Positions 43,665-52,303 of a stretch of DNA of 62,133 bases are shown here, piece by piece. This DNA comes from an uncultured Clostridium sp. (lineage in GTDB: Bacteria; Bacillota; Clostridia; Clostridiales; Clostridiaceae): NCBI RefSeq assembly GCF_947072515.1, contig NZ_CAMTIG010000021.1:1-62133 (forward strand), written 5' to 3'. Every line of letters begins with the position of its first letter. The stretch's first letter is position 1. Below the pieces are notes generated by a model, which ran no database searches, was not told the origin of the DNA, and saw only the letters and a list, made by a program, of their open reading frames with translations. A program made the translations under genes and the position numbers.

Positions 43665-44379
43665 AATCTTCTGATTCTTTATCTTCTTTTATTTTATCCT
43701 CTAATATTTCTTCTTCTAATACTACTTCTTTAATCACATATTTATTCCAATTTAAAAATATATGATACAGATTAACTACATCTTGTTCATTATATAAAAG
43801 AATTTTTTCTATTTTTTCATAAGGCATTCTTTTTATATATTCAGAATCTTTTAGTACTTTGTAAAAAGTTTTTGCAAGGGTCGATCCGCTCATCACCTCT
43901 CCTTGTCTATCTATATCAAACTTCTTTTCAAGATTCTTAAGACCTATAGATGTTCCCATTTCTCTTTCATAGTACTTTTGTAAATCTATTGAATTAAATT
44001 CTTCTTCAAAATCATAATCGATTTTATACTTATTAAATAAATAATTTATTACTGTAAAATCATTATTTCCAGAAAAAGTTGATATTGCTTTTTTTCCATG
44101 TTCTTTCATTTGCTTAAAATATTTTAAAGCTAGAACTAAAATATCCCTAACCTCTTTTTTATTTTCAATCATATACTGAGTAACTAGAAGTTCATTTTTA
44201 ATTTCATCATATATACACGCTCCAAAAACACCTATACATTTAGGCTTTTTATATACATAATGCTCTAAATCAAAAAATATAATTTCTCTAGCATCTATTT
44301 TCCCATCACTTTTAAGCATAAATTCTCTATTAACATGGTTTAATTTTATCCGATTCTCTTTTATTATCACAGTACCCAC
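43663..44379 (-). CDS. YprB-like RNase H-fold exonuclease
   Basis: Protein of 238 aa with an RNase H-like 3'-5' exonuclease fold. Acidic motifs are seen as FFDLEHYVY (Exo I, about 35), TFSGNNDFTVINYLF (Exo II, about 100-114), NSIDLQKYY and YNEQDVVNLYHIF (Exo III, about 195-207). These match the RNase_H_2/YprB domain. A Lys/Glu-rich tail closes it. The start is uncertain: GTG at 44379 is used, but the ribosome binding site is weak and a second GTG lies three codons in. It follows the HAD gene by 6 bases, so translation is probably coupled. Substrate, DNA or RNA, is unknown. Confidence 0.75.
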   Translation of the reverse strand: MGTVIIKENRIKLNHVNREFMLKSDGKIDAREIIFFDLEHYVYKKPKCIGVFGACIYDEIKNELLVTQYMIENKKEVRDILVLALKYFKQMKEHGKKAISTFSGNNDFTVINYLFNKYKIDYDFEEEFNSIDLQKYYEREMGTSIGLKNLEKKFDIDRQGEVMSGSTLAKTFYKVLKDSEYIKRMPYEKIEKILLYNEQDVVNLYHIFLNWNKYVIKEVVLEEEILEDKIKEDKESED

Positions 44380-44385
44380 TCATTT

Positions 44386-45117
44386 CTAATTAAATTCAAT
44401 ATCATCTACCTTTAATTTATATATTACATCTTTTCTTTCAACTACTATATTAATTCTTTCTCTAAGCTCATCATCTTCTAATGCAAGTTTTAATAATTCT
44501 TTTGTTGGATTCATACAATATGGATTAGCTACTTCTTTAAACATAGTATAATCGCCTGATGTATCTCCATATGCATAACTTTGTGAAAGGTCAATATTGT
44601 ATTTTTGAACTAATTCATTTATTGCTCTTTGTTTACTTTCACTATCCCACATAGGAATATTTTCACCAGTATAGTTACCATTTTCATCTGTTATGTATAT
44701 AGTTCCTTTATAATCGTCAAATCCATATTTATTAGCCATTTCTTTAACTAATTCACTTGGTGAACCTGAAATAGTTATGACTACATGATTTTGCTCTTTA
44801 TGCCATTTTATTCTATCTCTAGTAAAAGTATACACTCTATCGCCTTTTTGTTCAATAACTCTCTCTGCAATAAATTCTAATTGACTTTTTGATAGCCCTT
44901 TTATTGCTTCTATATATATTTCAATCATCTTTAAAAGATAATTATCATAATCACCTTGTCTTCTATCCCATTTTATATATTCTGGTTTTACGTCATTAAA
45001 CCATCTTTCCTGCTCTATTAACTCATATTTTATCATTTTTTTAAATACTTCCGTTATAAGTCCTTCTCTATAAAGCGTTCCATCTATATCAAAAAATGCT
45101 GCAATTCTTTTTTCCAT
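44386..45117 (-). CDS. HAD-IB family phosphatase (SerB-like)
   Basis: Cytosolic HAD hydrolase (243 aa). Motif I FDIDGT (about 9-14, with nucleophile and general acid Asp), motif II ISGSPS (about 115), and motif III/IV YGDTSGDYTM (about 183-192) are intact. The helical cap between motifs I and II (about 20-95) is of the C1 type found in phosphoserine phosphatase-like enzymes. Substrate is unknown. AGGAGG precedes the ATG. First gene of a two-gene operon with the YprB-like nuclease. Confidence 0.9.
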   Translation of the reverse strand: MEKRIAAFFDIDGTLYREGLITEVFKKMIKYELIEQERWFNDVKPEYIKWDRRQGDYDNYLLKMIEIYIEAIKGLSKSQLEFIAERVIEQKGDRVYTFTRDRIKWHKEQNHVVITISGSPSELVKEMANKYGFDDYKGTIYITDENGNYTGENIPMWDSESKQRAINELVQKYNIDLSQSYAYGDTSGDYTMFKEVANPYCMNPTKELLKLALEDDELRERINIVVERKDVIYKLKVDDIEFN

Positions 45118-45253
45118 TTATTTTCCTCCTAATCTAGTACTAATTTTTTTATTATCTATTATCTCATTAAATTCATTTAAAATCACCATAAGTTTTTAAC
45201 TATTTATTTTTTTATTATTTTATTATTTTTATTCATCTTTTTTTCATTTTTTA

Positions 45254-45282
45254 TTGACATCGGTTATCATTTAGCATATATT
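45254..45282 (+). promoter_or_regulatory. Sigma-A promoter of the feo operon
   Basis: TTGACA (45254-45259), 17-bp spacer, TATATT (45277-45282); near-consensus. Transcription should start near 45289. Confidence 0.75.
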
Positions 45283-45294
45283 ATAAGTAAGAAA

Positions 45295-45309
45295 TGATAA
45301 TGAATTTCA
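45295..45309 (+). promoter_or_regulatory. Candidate Fur box in the feo leader
   Basis: TGATAATGAATTTCA matches the 7-1-7 Fur consensus TGATAATNATTATCA at 12 of 14 defined positions. It covers the region just after the predicted transcription start, and a related half site, GGTTATCATTT, lies in the promoter spacer. Confidence 0.65.
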
Positions 45310-45326
45310 TTGTGAGGTGTGTATAA

Positions 45327-45545
45327 ATGAGTTTAAGTGATTTAAAAATAGGAGAATCTGGGACAATCCTTTCTATAAATGGAGATCAGAAGTTAGCTAA
45401 AAGATTATTAGCCTTAGGCTGTTTAGAAGGAACAGAAGTAAAATTAAAGGCTTTATCACCTTTTAAAGATCCATTAATAATCTCTTTTAGAGGTTTTGAC
45501 TTAGCTATTAGAAAAAATGATGCTAAAAATATACAACTTGTTTAA
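45327..45545 (+). CDS. feoA: Ferrous iron transport protein A
   Basis: Small SH3-like cytosolic protein (72 aa) with the family pattern LSDLKIGESGTIL at the start and a LALGCLEGTEVKLKA core. It accompanies FeoB in Fe2+ uptake and probably regulates its activity. GAGGTG is well placed. First gene of feoA-feoB-Cys-rich operon, preceded by a strong promoter and a Fur-like site, so induction under iron limitation is expected. Confidence 0.93.
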   Translation: MSLSDLKIGESGTILSINGDQKLAKRLLALGCLEGTEVKLKALSPFKDPLIISFRGFDLAIRKNDAKNIQLV

Positions 45546-45580
45546 TTAACAAAAGATAATGACTTGGGGGGAATGAAATA

Positions 45581-47344
45581 ATGACTACTGTTGCTTTACT
45601 GGGTAATCCTAATGTTGGGAAAACTACCCTTTTTAATGCACTAACAGGCTCTAATCAATATGTAGGAAACTGGCCTGGTGTTACAGTTGAAAAAAAAGAA
45701 GGATTTTTAAAAGATATTAAAATAGTAGATTTACCTGGTATATATGCTATGGATACTTTTTCTAACGAAGAAAAGGTAGCTAAAGAATTTCTTTTAAATG
45801 ATGATGTTGATGTTATTTTGAACATTGTAGATGGTTCAAAATTAGATAGAAACCTTTATCTGACGACACAATTAAAACAATTTAATAAACCAATAATTTT
45901 AGCCGTAAATATGGTAGATGTTTTAGAAAATAACGGATTTATAATTGATTATGAAAAGCTTTCATCTGAAATGGATGTTACTATAATTCCTATTTCTGCT
46001 GCTAAAAAAACTGGAATAAAGGAACTTATACAAGTTTTAGAAAATAAAACATTTAAAAGCTCTACTTCAAATGAAAGATTTAAATTTGAAACTGAAAAAG
46101 AGGCATATAACTTTATTGAGGATGTATTGAAAAAATCAATTAATTCTTCAACTGAAATAAAAAGATCTTTTACTGAAAAGTTAGATAAATTCTTTTTACA
46201 TCCTATTTTAGCTTTTCCATTATTTATAATAGCTATAGCTATTATGTTCCAATTAACATTTGCGTGGGTGGGGCAGCCTATTTCGGATTTACTAGATGGA
46301 TTATTAAATGAAAATTTAATGCCATGGCTTAGTCATCTTCTATCTGGTACTGCACCATGGTTTAACTCACTTCTAGTTGATGGTATTGTAGGTGGAGTTG
46401 GAAGTATCATAGTTTTACTACCTGTTATTCTTACTCTATTTATTTGTATAACCTTCTTAGAAGAAAGTGGTTATATGGCGAGAGTAGCTTTCTTAATGGA
46501 TAAAATAATGAGAAAAATGGGACTTTCAGGTAAAGCATTTATTCCGCTTATTATAAGCTTTGGATGTAATGTACCTGCTCTGATGTCTGCAAGAACTCTT
46601 GAAAGTGAAAAAGATCGAAAACTTACTGCTTTATTAGTACCTTTAATGTCTTGCAATGCTAGACTTGCTATTTTTTCAGTATTCGTTTCAATTTTCTTTA
46701 AAGATCATCAAGGTCTTATAGTTGCATCATTATATCTTATAAGTGTTCTTATTGCATTCACTTTTGGAATTATCTTTAAGAAGACATTATTTAAAAACGA
46801 TGAAGAACCTTTCATTATAGAATTACCAGCTTACAGTATGCCAAGAGTTAATTCAATCGGATTACAAACTTGGGATAAAGCTAAGGCTTTCTTAAAAAAG
46901 GCCGGAACTTTAATATTCGCAATGAGCGTAATTATTTGGTTTTTATCAAACTTTAATATGCATGGTATGGCAGCAGATGTAAATCAAAGCTTTTTAGCAC
47001 AGTTTGGACAACTCATTGCACCAATATTCAGTCCTCTTGGATTTGGAAATTGGCAAGCAGCTGTTTCTCTTCTATCTGGATTACTAGCTAAAGAAACAGT
47101 TATCTCAACAATGCAAGTTGTATACTCTGGTGATTTATCAACTATACTACCAACATTCTATTCTGCACTTGCAGCATATTCATTCTTAGTATTTGTTCTT
47201 TTATATGTACCTTGTGTATCTACAATAGGTGCTATGAAAAAAGAATTTGGTACTAAATTGACGGTATTCTCCTTCACATTCCAATGTGTTTTAGCCTGGG
47301 TTTGCTCATTTATAGTATTCTCTATTGGAACACTTCTATTTTAA
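45581..47344 (+). CDS. feoB: Ferrous iron transporter B
   Basis: GTPase-coupled Fe2+ permease (587 aa). G1 GNPNVGKT (about 8-15), G2 region WPGVTVE, G3 DLPG (about 50), G4 NMVD (about 113) and G5 SAAKKTG (about 142) are intact. The membrane part (about 205-587) includes the two gate motifs SFGCNVPALMSART and LMSCNARLAIF. It is shorter than the 770-aa Escherichia coli protein, as usual in Gram-positives. GGGGGG site precedes the ATG by a few bases; a nearer ATG opens only a two-codon frame. Second gene of the feo operon. Confidence 0.96.
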   Translation: MTTVALLGNPNVGKTTLFNALTGSNQYVGNWPGVTVEKKEGFLKDIKIVDLPGIYAMDTFSNEEKVAKEFLLNDDVDVILNIVDGSKLDRNLYLTTQLKQFNKPIILAVNMVDVLENNGFIIDYEKLSSEMDVTIIPISAAKKTGIKELIQVLENKTFKSSTSNERFKFETEKEAYNFIEDVLKKSINSSTEIKRSFTEKLDKFFLHPILAFPLFIIAIAIMFQLTFAWVGQPISDLLDGLLNENLMPWLSHLLSGTAPWFNSLLVDGIVGGVGSIIVLLPVILTLFICITFLEESGYMARVAFLMDKIMRKMGLSGKAFIPLIISFGCNVPALMSARTLESEKDRKLTALLVPLMSCNARLAIFSVFVSIFFKDHQGLIVASLYLISVLIAFTFGIIFKKTLFKNDEEPFIIELPAYSMPRVNSIGLQTWDKAKAFLKKAGTLIFAMSVIIWFLSNFNMHGMAADVNQSFLAQFGQLIAPIFSPLGFGNWQAAVSLLSGLLAKETVISTMQVVYSGDLSTILPTFYSALAAYSFLVFVLLYVPCVSTIGAMKKEFGTKLTVFSFTFQCVLAWVCSFIVFSIGTLLF

Positions 47345-47357
47345 AGGGGGAAAAGAT

Positions 47358-47522
47358 ATGATACTTGAAATTATGATAACAGCTCTAATAGTTATTTTAG
47401 CTATATTTATAATCTATAAAAATATAAAAAAAGAAGCTAAAGGTGGATGTAATTGCTCTGGTTGTTCTAAATCTAGTTGTTCATCTAGAAAATCTTCTAC
47501 AAACATAGAACTAAAAAAATAA
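47358..47522 (+). CDS. FeoB-associated Cys-rich membrane protein
   Basis: Small protein (54 aa): one membrane helix (about 2-20) and a short tail with CNCSGCSKSSC near 32-42. Such proteins follow feoB in many Firmicutes and are thought to assist iron handling or FeoB assembly, possibly replacing FeoC. An in-frame TTG upstream lies inside feoB; AGGGGG at 47345 supports ATG at 47358. Last gene of the operon before a strong terminator. Confidence 0.88.
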   Translation: MILEIMITALIVILAIFIIYKNIKKEAKGGCNCSGCSKSSCSSRKSSTNIELKK

Positions 47523-47530
47523 TATATATT

Positions 47531-47562
47531 AAAGAGGATACAAACTTTGTATCCTCTTTATT
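47531..47562 (+). terminator. Intrinsic terminator of the feo operon
   Basis: Perfect stem aaagaggatacaaa / tttgtatcctcttt followed by T-rich sequence. Confidence 0.9.
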
Positions 47563-47641
47563 TATTACTTATCTGTAAATAAAATACTTTATTTCTATTT
47601 TTTTATTTTAAAAATGATATACTTATTTAAAGGAGGTTTTT

Positions 47642-48976
47642 ATGTATAGAGATTTATATAAAAAAATTTTAGATAATTTATACTATGAAGTCTTTGTAAC
47701 AAATAACGAAGGCATAGTTTTATATTGCAATAAAGCTTTTTCTAATAATTATTGCTTAGATACTGAAGAAATTATAGGAAAGCATGTATCTACTATTTCT
47801 CCTACTATAAAATCTGGAAAGCAGATAATTCCTATGGTTTTACAAGAGAAAAAAGAAATTTCTTTATTCCAAGAAACTATCTATGGTAAAAGATTGTTTT
47901 TAAATGCAAAACCCATTTTAGATGATAACAATAACATCGAAATGGTTATTGAGAATGCAAGAGAAATGCTAAATCTATCCCTTAAACAAATTAGTTCTAA
48001 TTCTATAACTTCTTCCGATTTAGATTCAATAACTAATCCACCACAAGATAATTTTGATGATTTTCTGAAAATGGATATATTTAAAAATTTAGATAAAATT
48101 GCACAGTTTGATGTAACCGTTCTATTGCTTGGAGAATCTGGAACTGGAAAATCTACTTGTGCTAAATTCATTCATAATTTAAGTCCTCGAAAAAACAGCC
48201 CTTTTTTTACTATTAATTGTACTACTATCCCTGAAAGTTTAATTGAATCTGAATTATTTGGTTATGCTAAAGGAGCTTTTACTGGTGCTACTAAAGATGG
48301 TAAACAAGGCTTAGTTGAACTTGCTAATACAGGAACATTATTTTTAGATGAAATTGGTGATTTACCCCTATCTTCTCAAAGTAAAATATTAGAACTTATT
48401 GAAAATAAAACTTATATTCCTGTTGGCGGAAACTCAAAGAAAAAAACTGATATTAGAATTATTACTGCTACTAATAAAGATATAAAAGCTATGGTTACAC
48501 AAGGTAATTTTCGTGAAGATTTATATTATAGATTAAATGTTATAGAATTCAACTTACCTCCACTACGTGATAGAAAAAATGATATTCCATTTTTAGCTAC
48601 AATTTTTTTAAATAAAATGAATTCTCGTTATAATTTAAATCGTTATTTTACCCAGAGTATTTTGCTTCAACTCAAAACTTATGACTGGCCAGGAAACTTA
48701 CGTCAATTAGAACATATTATTGAAAAAATAGTCATCTCCAATGAATCTGATGCTATTACTACATCAAGCTTAGAAAAAGTATTTAATTGTACTATGCCTG
48801 AATATATAGATAATACTACAACTTTACCCTCTTTAAAAAATCATCTTGAAAACTCTGAACGCCTTTTAATTTTAGCTGCCTATAATAAATATCAAAGTTC
48901 TTATAAAGTTGCTAAAGCTTTAAATATTTCACAAAGTCAAGCATCTAGAAAAATTCGGAAATATATATTAAAATAG
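47642..48976 (+). CDS. PAS-containing sigma-54 enhancer-binding activator
   Basis: Transcriptional activator (444 aa). A PAS-type sensor occupies about 5-110 (FVTNNEGIVLYCNKAF). The AAA+ domain (about 140-370) has GESGTGKS (about 163-170), the sigma-54 contact loop GAFTGA (about 218-223), and Walker B LFLDEIGDLP (about 239). A Fis-like HTH closes the protein (about 400-444, YKVAKALNISQSQASRKIR). It therefore activates sigma-54 promoters. No -24/-12 site was recognised next to it, and the signal is unknown. AGGAGG site. Monocistronic. Confidence 0.94.
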   Translation: MYRDLYKKILDNLYYEVFVTNNEGIVLYCNKAFSNNYCLDTEEIIGKHVSTISPTIKSGKQIIPMVLQEKKEISLFQETIYGKRLFLNAKPILDDNNNIEMVIENAREMLNLSLKQISSNSITSSDLDSITNPPQDNFDDFLKMDIFKNLDKIAQFDVTVLLLGESGTGKSTCAKFIHNLSPRKNSPFFTINCTTIPESLIESELFGYAKGAFTGATKDGKQGLVELANTGTLFLDEIGDLPLSSQSKILELIENKTYIPVGGNSKKKTDIRIITATNKDIKAMVTQGNFREDLYYRLNVIEFNLPPLRDRKNDIPFLATIFLNKMNSRYNLNRYFTQSILLQLKTYDWPGNLRQLEHIIEKIVISNESDAITTSSLEKVFNCTMPEYIDNTTTLPSLKNHLENSERLLILAAYNKYQSSYKVAKALNISQSQASRKIRKYILK

Positions 48977-48998
48977 GACTATTACTAGCCCTATTTTG
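48970..48998. terminator. Bidirectional intrinsic terminator
   Basis: Stem aaaatagg / cctatttt with inner pairs, between the convergent activator and the unknown gene of the YjjI operon, followed by T residues on both strands. Confidence 0.75.
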
Positions 48999-49725
48999 TT
49001 TTTTTAAAAAAATACTCTTTTATTTCTTTTTCTTCAATTTTATTATTTTCCTTAAATGATAATATATCTCCATCTGTAAATAAAATTATCATTTCTTTAT
49101 TTCCTTTATTTTTCATTGCTTCAATTTCATTCATACTATATATTTTATACGGCTTGTCTTTATAAATATTTATATATTTTATATTTAATGGCTTTTCATA
49201 TATAAAATTTTTACTTATTAAATATAACTTTATATATACTTCATTTAGTTCATTATTATAAGCTATCCCTTTTGGTGTAACCACTCTTTTTCTACAAGAT
49301 ATTACTCGTTCAAATTCAATTTTCTTTTCACCTATGGTGTTTTTAAAGTCATCTAATAATATTTCCTCTACTATTAATTCATTTAAATACAATAAATATC
49401 TATTTAATCTTGCTTTTTTTGATATACTTTTATCATTTAAACTTAAAAAACTTTTTCTATTATCAAAAAGCCTATAATCTTCTATATTTTTTCTATTTTT
49501 TACTTTTGTATCTAAATATTTTTCTAAATCAGCTAACGAATTTATTTTATTATTTTCTAAACTCCATAAATCTTTTAAAGTTTCAAAATAAATATTAAAT
49601 ACATCCTTATTATCATATTTATTGTCCTGTATTTTTTCTAAAATCTCTTTTCCTATTTTATCTATTTCAAGTCTAAACCCATAAATATCTTTATTTTTCA
49701 ATGTATCTATAATTTTTTTATTCAT
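48991..49725 (-). CDS. Unknown protein at the end of the YjjI/YjjW operon
   Basis: Unrecognised 244-aa soluble protein, Lys-, Asn- and Ile-rich, mostly helical at the N-terminus and beta-rich after about 135 (ISCRKRVVTPKGIAYNNEL, then NIYKDKPYKIYSMNEIEAM). One CRK-type Cys is present near 144; no metal or nucleotide motif was seen. It follows the activase gene by 27 bases with a GGATGATGAG ribosome binding site, so it is probably cotranscribed with the glycyl-radical pair. Function unknown; an accessory role is possible by position only. Confidence 0.65.
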   Translation of the reverse strand: MNKKIIDTLKNKDIYGFRLEIDKIGKEILEKIQDNKYDNKDVFNIYFETLKDLWSLENNKINSLADLEKYLDTKVKNRKNIEDYRLFDNRKSFLSLNDKSISKKARLNRYLLYLNELIVEEILLDDFKNTIGEKKIEFERVISCRKRVVTPKGIAYNNELNEVYIKLYLISKNFIYEKPLNIKYINIYKDKPYKIYSMNEIEAMKNKGNKEMIILFTDGDILSFKENNKIEEKEIKEYFFKKTK

Positions 49726-49752
49726 AACTCATCATCCTTATTTAGATCTAAC

Positions 49753-50580
49753 TTAGGTTATTATTGTATTTATGCATCCATTCTTAATTGAAATATTTTT
49801 TAATTCTTCTACTTCTTTATCTTTTACACTTTCATTCCCGTGTACTTCAATACCTTCTTCTCTTACTCCAAATTCTCTATATTTTATAAGTTTATACCTG
49901 CATTTATTTCCGATAATTTTTGATACTATCTCTACAGTTTCTTTATTATTCATATTTGGTGCTATAACTGTTCTTACTTCATATAACTTATCCTCATTTA
50001 GAAGCTCTTTTAAATTCTCTAAAACAACCTCATTAGATTTCCCTGTTATTCTTATATGTTCATTTTTATTTACACTCTTAACATCTAACATAACTTTATC
50101 TGTTTTATTTATTAAACCTCTGTCCTTAAAAAAATCATAACTACCATTTGTATCAACATAACATGTTAAACCTAATGATTTTACCTTTTCAAATAACTCC
50201 ACTAAGAATTTCTCATTTAACGTACACTCTCCACCACTTACTGTTATTCCTTCAATGAAAAATTTTACTTTTTCAATTTCCTTAAAGAGTTCCTCAACAG
50301 TATATTCTTCTACCTTTGGTGATGCTAAATGAGGACAAATTTTTATACATTTATCACAGTTTATGCACTCTTCCTTATCCCATATTACATTTCCATCCTT
50401 CATAGATAATGCATCTGCGCCACAATTTGAAACACATATTCCACAATTGATACATTTATTTATAGTCTCTGGATTATGACAATAAGTACATTTAAAATTA
50501 CACCCTTGAAAAAATATAGCCATTCTATTTCCTAATCCATCTACACATGAAAAAGGAATTATTTTATTTATAGTTGCCAT
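49753..50580 (-). CDS. yjjW: YjjW-family glycyl-radical enzyme activase
   Basis: Radical SAM protein (275 aa). The SAM-binding cluster motif is CNFKCTYC (about 28-35), followed by two ferredoxin-like cluster motifs, CINCGICVSNC (about 43-53) and CINCDKCIKIC (about 72-82), and the GGE motif VSGGECTL (about 114). It generates the glycyl radical on YjjI, encoded 8 bases upstream. Activity needs anoxic conditions. The ribosome binding site is weak, in keeping with coupled translation from yjjI. Confidence 0.93.
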   Translation of the reverse strand: MATINKIIPFSCVDGLGNRMAIFFQGCNFKCTYCHNPETINKCINCGICVSNCGADALSMKDGNVIWDKEECINCDKCIKICPHLASPKVEEYTVEELFKEIEKVKFFIEGITVSGGECTLNEKFLVELFEKVKSLGLTCYVDTNGSYDFFKDRGLINKTDKVMLDVKSVNKNEHIRITGKSNEVVLENLKELLNEDKLYEVRTVIAPNMNNKETVEIVSKIIGNKCRYKLIKYREFGVREEGIEVHGNESVKDKEVEELKNISIKNGCINTIIT

Positions 50581-50588
50581 CTTATCAC

Positions 50589-52082
50589 TTACTTTCTAAT
50601 TTTTCTATCAAACGCCTTACAATTATTTTTAGCTCCCATTGCAAAAACATCTGTATTATTTAAAACTGCCTCTCCATTCTCTAATTTTAAAACTTCTGAT
50701 TTTTTGGCTAAATATCCTGTTACTCTAACAACATCTGCTCCTTCCCCATATACTGACATATATATAATCCCTGATTTAAATGCTCCATCTATAATATTTA
50801 CTAAAGCCTCTGGATGTTCCTTATATGTTTCTTCAAATACAAAAATATCTCCTATTCCATTAAAGAAATATTTATGAAATGGTGCAGATTGAACAATATG
50901 CTGAAATATTTCTGGCTCTTCTCCTACCGGTATTCTGCATCCTGGTGAAACTTTTTTATCTAAATCTATTCCTACTTGTGCATGTAAAACATGATTTCCA
51001 TTAAAGACTGTAACATATTTCCCCTTATGCTTTCTTATTTTCTTATTTAATGCCTCTATAATCTCTATTCCTAGTTTATTTCCTTTTTCTGAATATCCAA
51101 ATCTATCTTTTTTATTTTCTGCTCCTAAAAGCGTATTCACGCATTCTGCAAGTCCTACAATTCCAAACATACCAGTGAATAACTCTTGCTTTATAAATTT
51201 TTCTTTTACTAAAAAATTTGATTTAAAAAATGCTGTTTCTTCAACTAAAAATCTTATTCTTTCATCAATAACATCAAGCATTTTCTCTGTAACTACCGGT
51301 AATATATTTTCAAAGAAATCCTCAACTGATTCTGCTTTTTTAGCTACATTGTTTAATTTCATTCTAACTAGTGTATATCCACCACCGCCAATATGAAATC
51401 CATTATAGCAACTAGCTATTGCATATTTTTCTGTTCCAAAACTTTCTGTTTCCATTTTATGATTTGCAAAACTTGGTTTAGCAGTACTTAATGCTACTTC
51501 AGCACATAATTTCATAAAATCTTTATCACTATTTTCACTATCATATTTCATAGTTAGGTTTGGAACAGCACATTGTATTTCTTTCATAACCTTTAATATT
51601 ATTTCACCAGCTACAGTTTTCTTAGGTCCTATATTTGCATGGACAAAAGAATCGTTTAAAGTTCTATCTATATTAATCAAAAATAATTTTATTGCACTAT
51701 ATGCTTCATTATAGTCCTTTATAAACGGATTTAAAAGTTCATCTAAATTTCCTAAATAAACTGGGAAAGTTGTAATTGACGGAACATGTCTATAAAATAT
51801 CATAAGTGCATTTATAGCTTCGTGTATATTTTCTGGCTTATCTATTCTTAAAAATTCACAGCCACTTTCCATAAGCTTTGAATAATCTGGTATTATGTAT
51901 CTTGGTCTAAAAGGTGCATTCCCTTCAAAAAGTGTACATATACAATCTTCTTCTATAAGTTTTTTACTATCCTCATCAATCTTTAATACATCAACTGTTC
52001 CTTCTGCATATGCTGCTAAACTTTTTATTTGTTGATTATAAGTTAATGATTCATCTTTTATTATTTCAAGTACTCTATTCAT
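50589..52082 (-). CDS. yjjI: YjjI-family glycyl-radical enzyme
   Basis: Glycyl-radical protein (497 aa) of the YjjI family, whose substrate is unknown to my knowledge. The C-terminal radical site is RVTGYLAKK near 466-474 (Gly of RVxGY), and a candidate active-site Cys lies in ASCYNGFHIGGGG near 223. It is shorter than pyruvate formate-lyase (about 750 aa). AGGGGG before the ATG. First gene of yjjI-yjjW-unknown. The 217 bases upstream contain no obvious sigma-54 or Fnr-like site that I could identify. Confidence 0.92.
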   Translation of the reverse strand: MNRVLEIIKDESLTYNQQIKSLAAYAEGTVDVLKIDEDSKKLIEEDCICTLFEGNAPFRPRYIIPDYSKLMESGCEFLRIDKPENIHEAINALMIFYRHVPSITTFPVYLGNLDELLNPFIKDYNEAYSAIKLFLINIDRTLNDSFVHANIGPKKTVAGEIILKVMKEIQCAVPNLTMKYDSENSDKDFMKLCAEVALSTAKPSFANHKMETESFGTEKYAIASCYNGFHIGGGGYTLVRMKLNNVAKKAESVEDFFENILPVVTEKMLDVIDERIRFLVEETAFFKSNFLVKEKFIKQELFTGMFGIVGLAECVNTLLGAENKKDRFGYSEKGNKLGIEIIEALNKKIRKHKGKYVTVFNGNHVLHAQVGIDLDKKVSPGCRIPVGEEPEIFQHIVQSAPFHKYFFNGIGDIFVFEETYKEHPEALVNIIDGAFKSGIIYMSVYGEGADVVRVTGYLAKKSEVLKLENGEAVLNNTDVFAMGAKNNCKAFDRKIRK

Positions 52083-52271
52083 AAAAAAACCCCCTAATGT
52101 TTATATTACTAGTGTAAATGATTTCTTCAGTAAAATAAACTTAATTTACTCTTTATTTATTATTCTATTTTCTACTTTCCTAATTAATCTCTTCTTATAA
52201 TTTTTTCTTTTTATTATTTTCTTTTTTTCTAATAATATCTTAACCATTTTTTTATTTCTTTAGTAAATCGC

Positions 52272-52303
52272 AAAAAAACGAGCATTAATTTGCTCGTTTT
52301 TAA
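52272..52303 (-). terminator. Intrinsic terminator of the AI-2E-type transporter
   Basis: Perfect stem aaaacgagca / tgctcgtttt overlapping the stop codon, T run on the minus strand. Confidence 0.9.

Noticed and set aside
47523..52299. Search for -24/-12 sigma-54 promoters near the activator and the YjjI operon
   Set aside because: No TGGCAC-N5-TTGC-like element was recognised by eye in the intergenic stretches; a motif scan would be needed to be certain.
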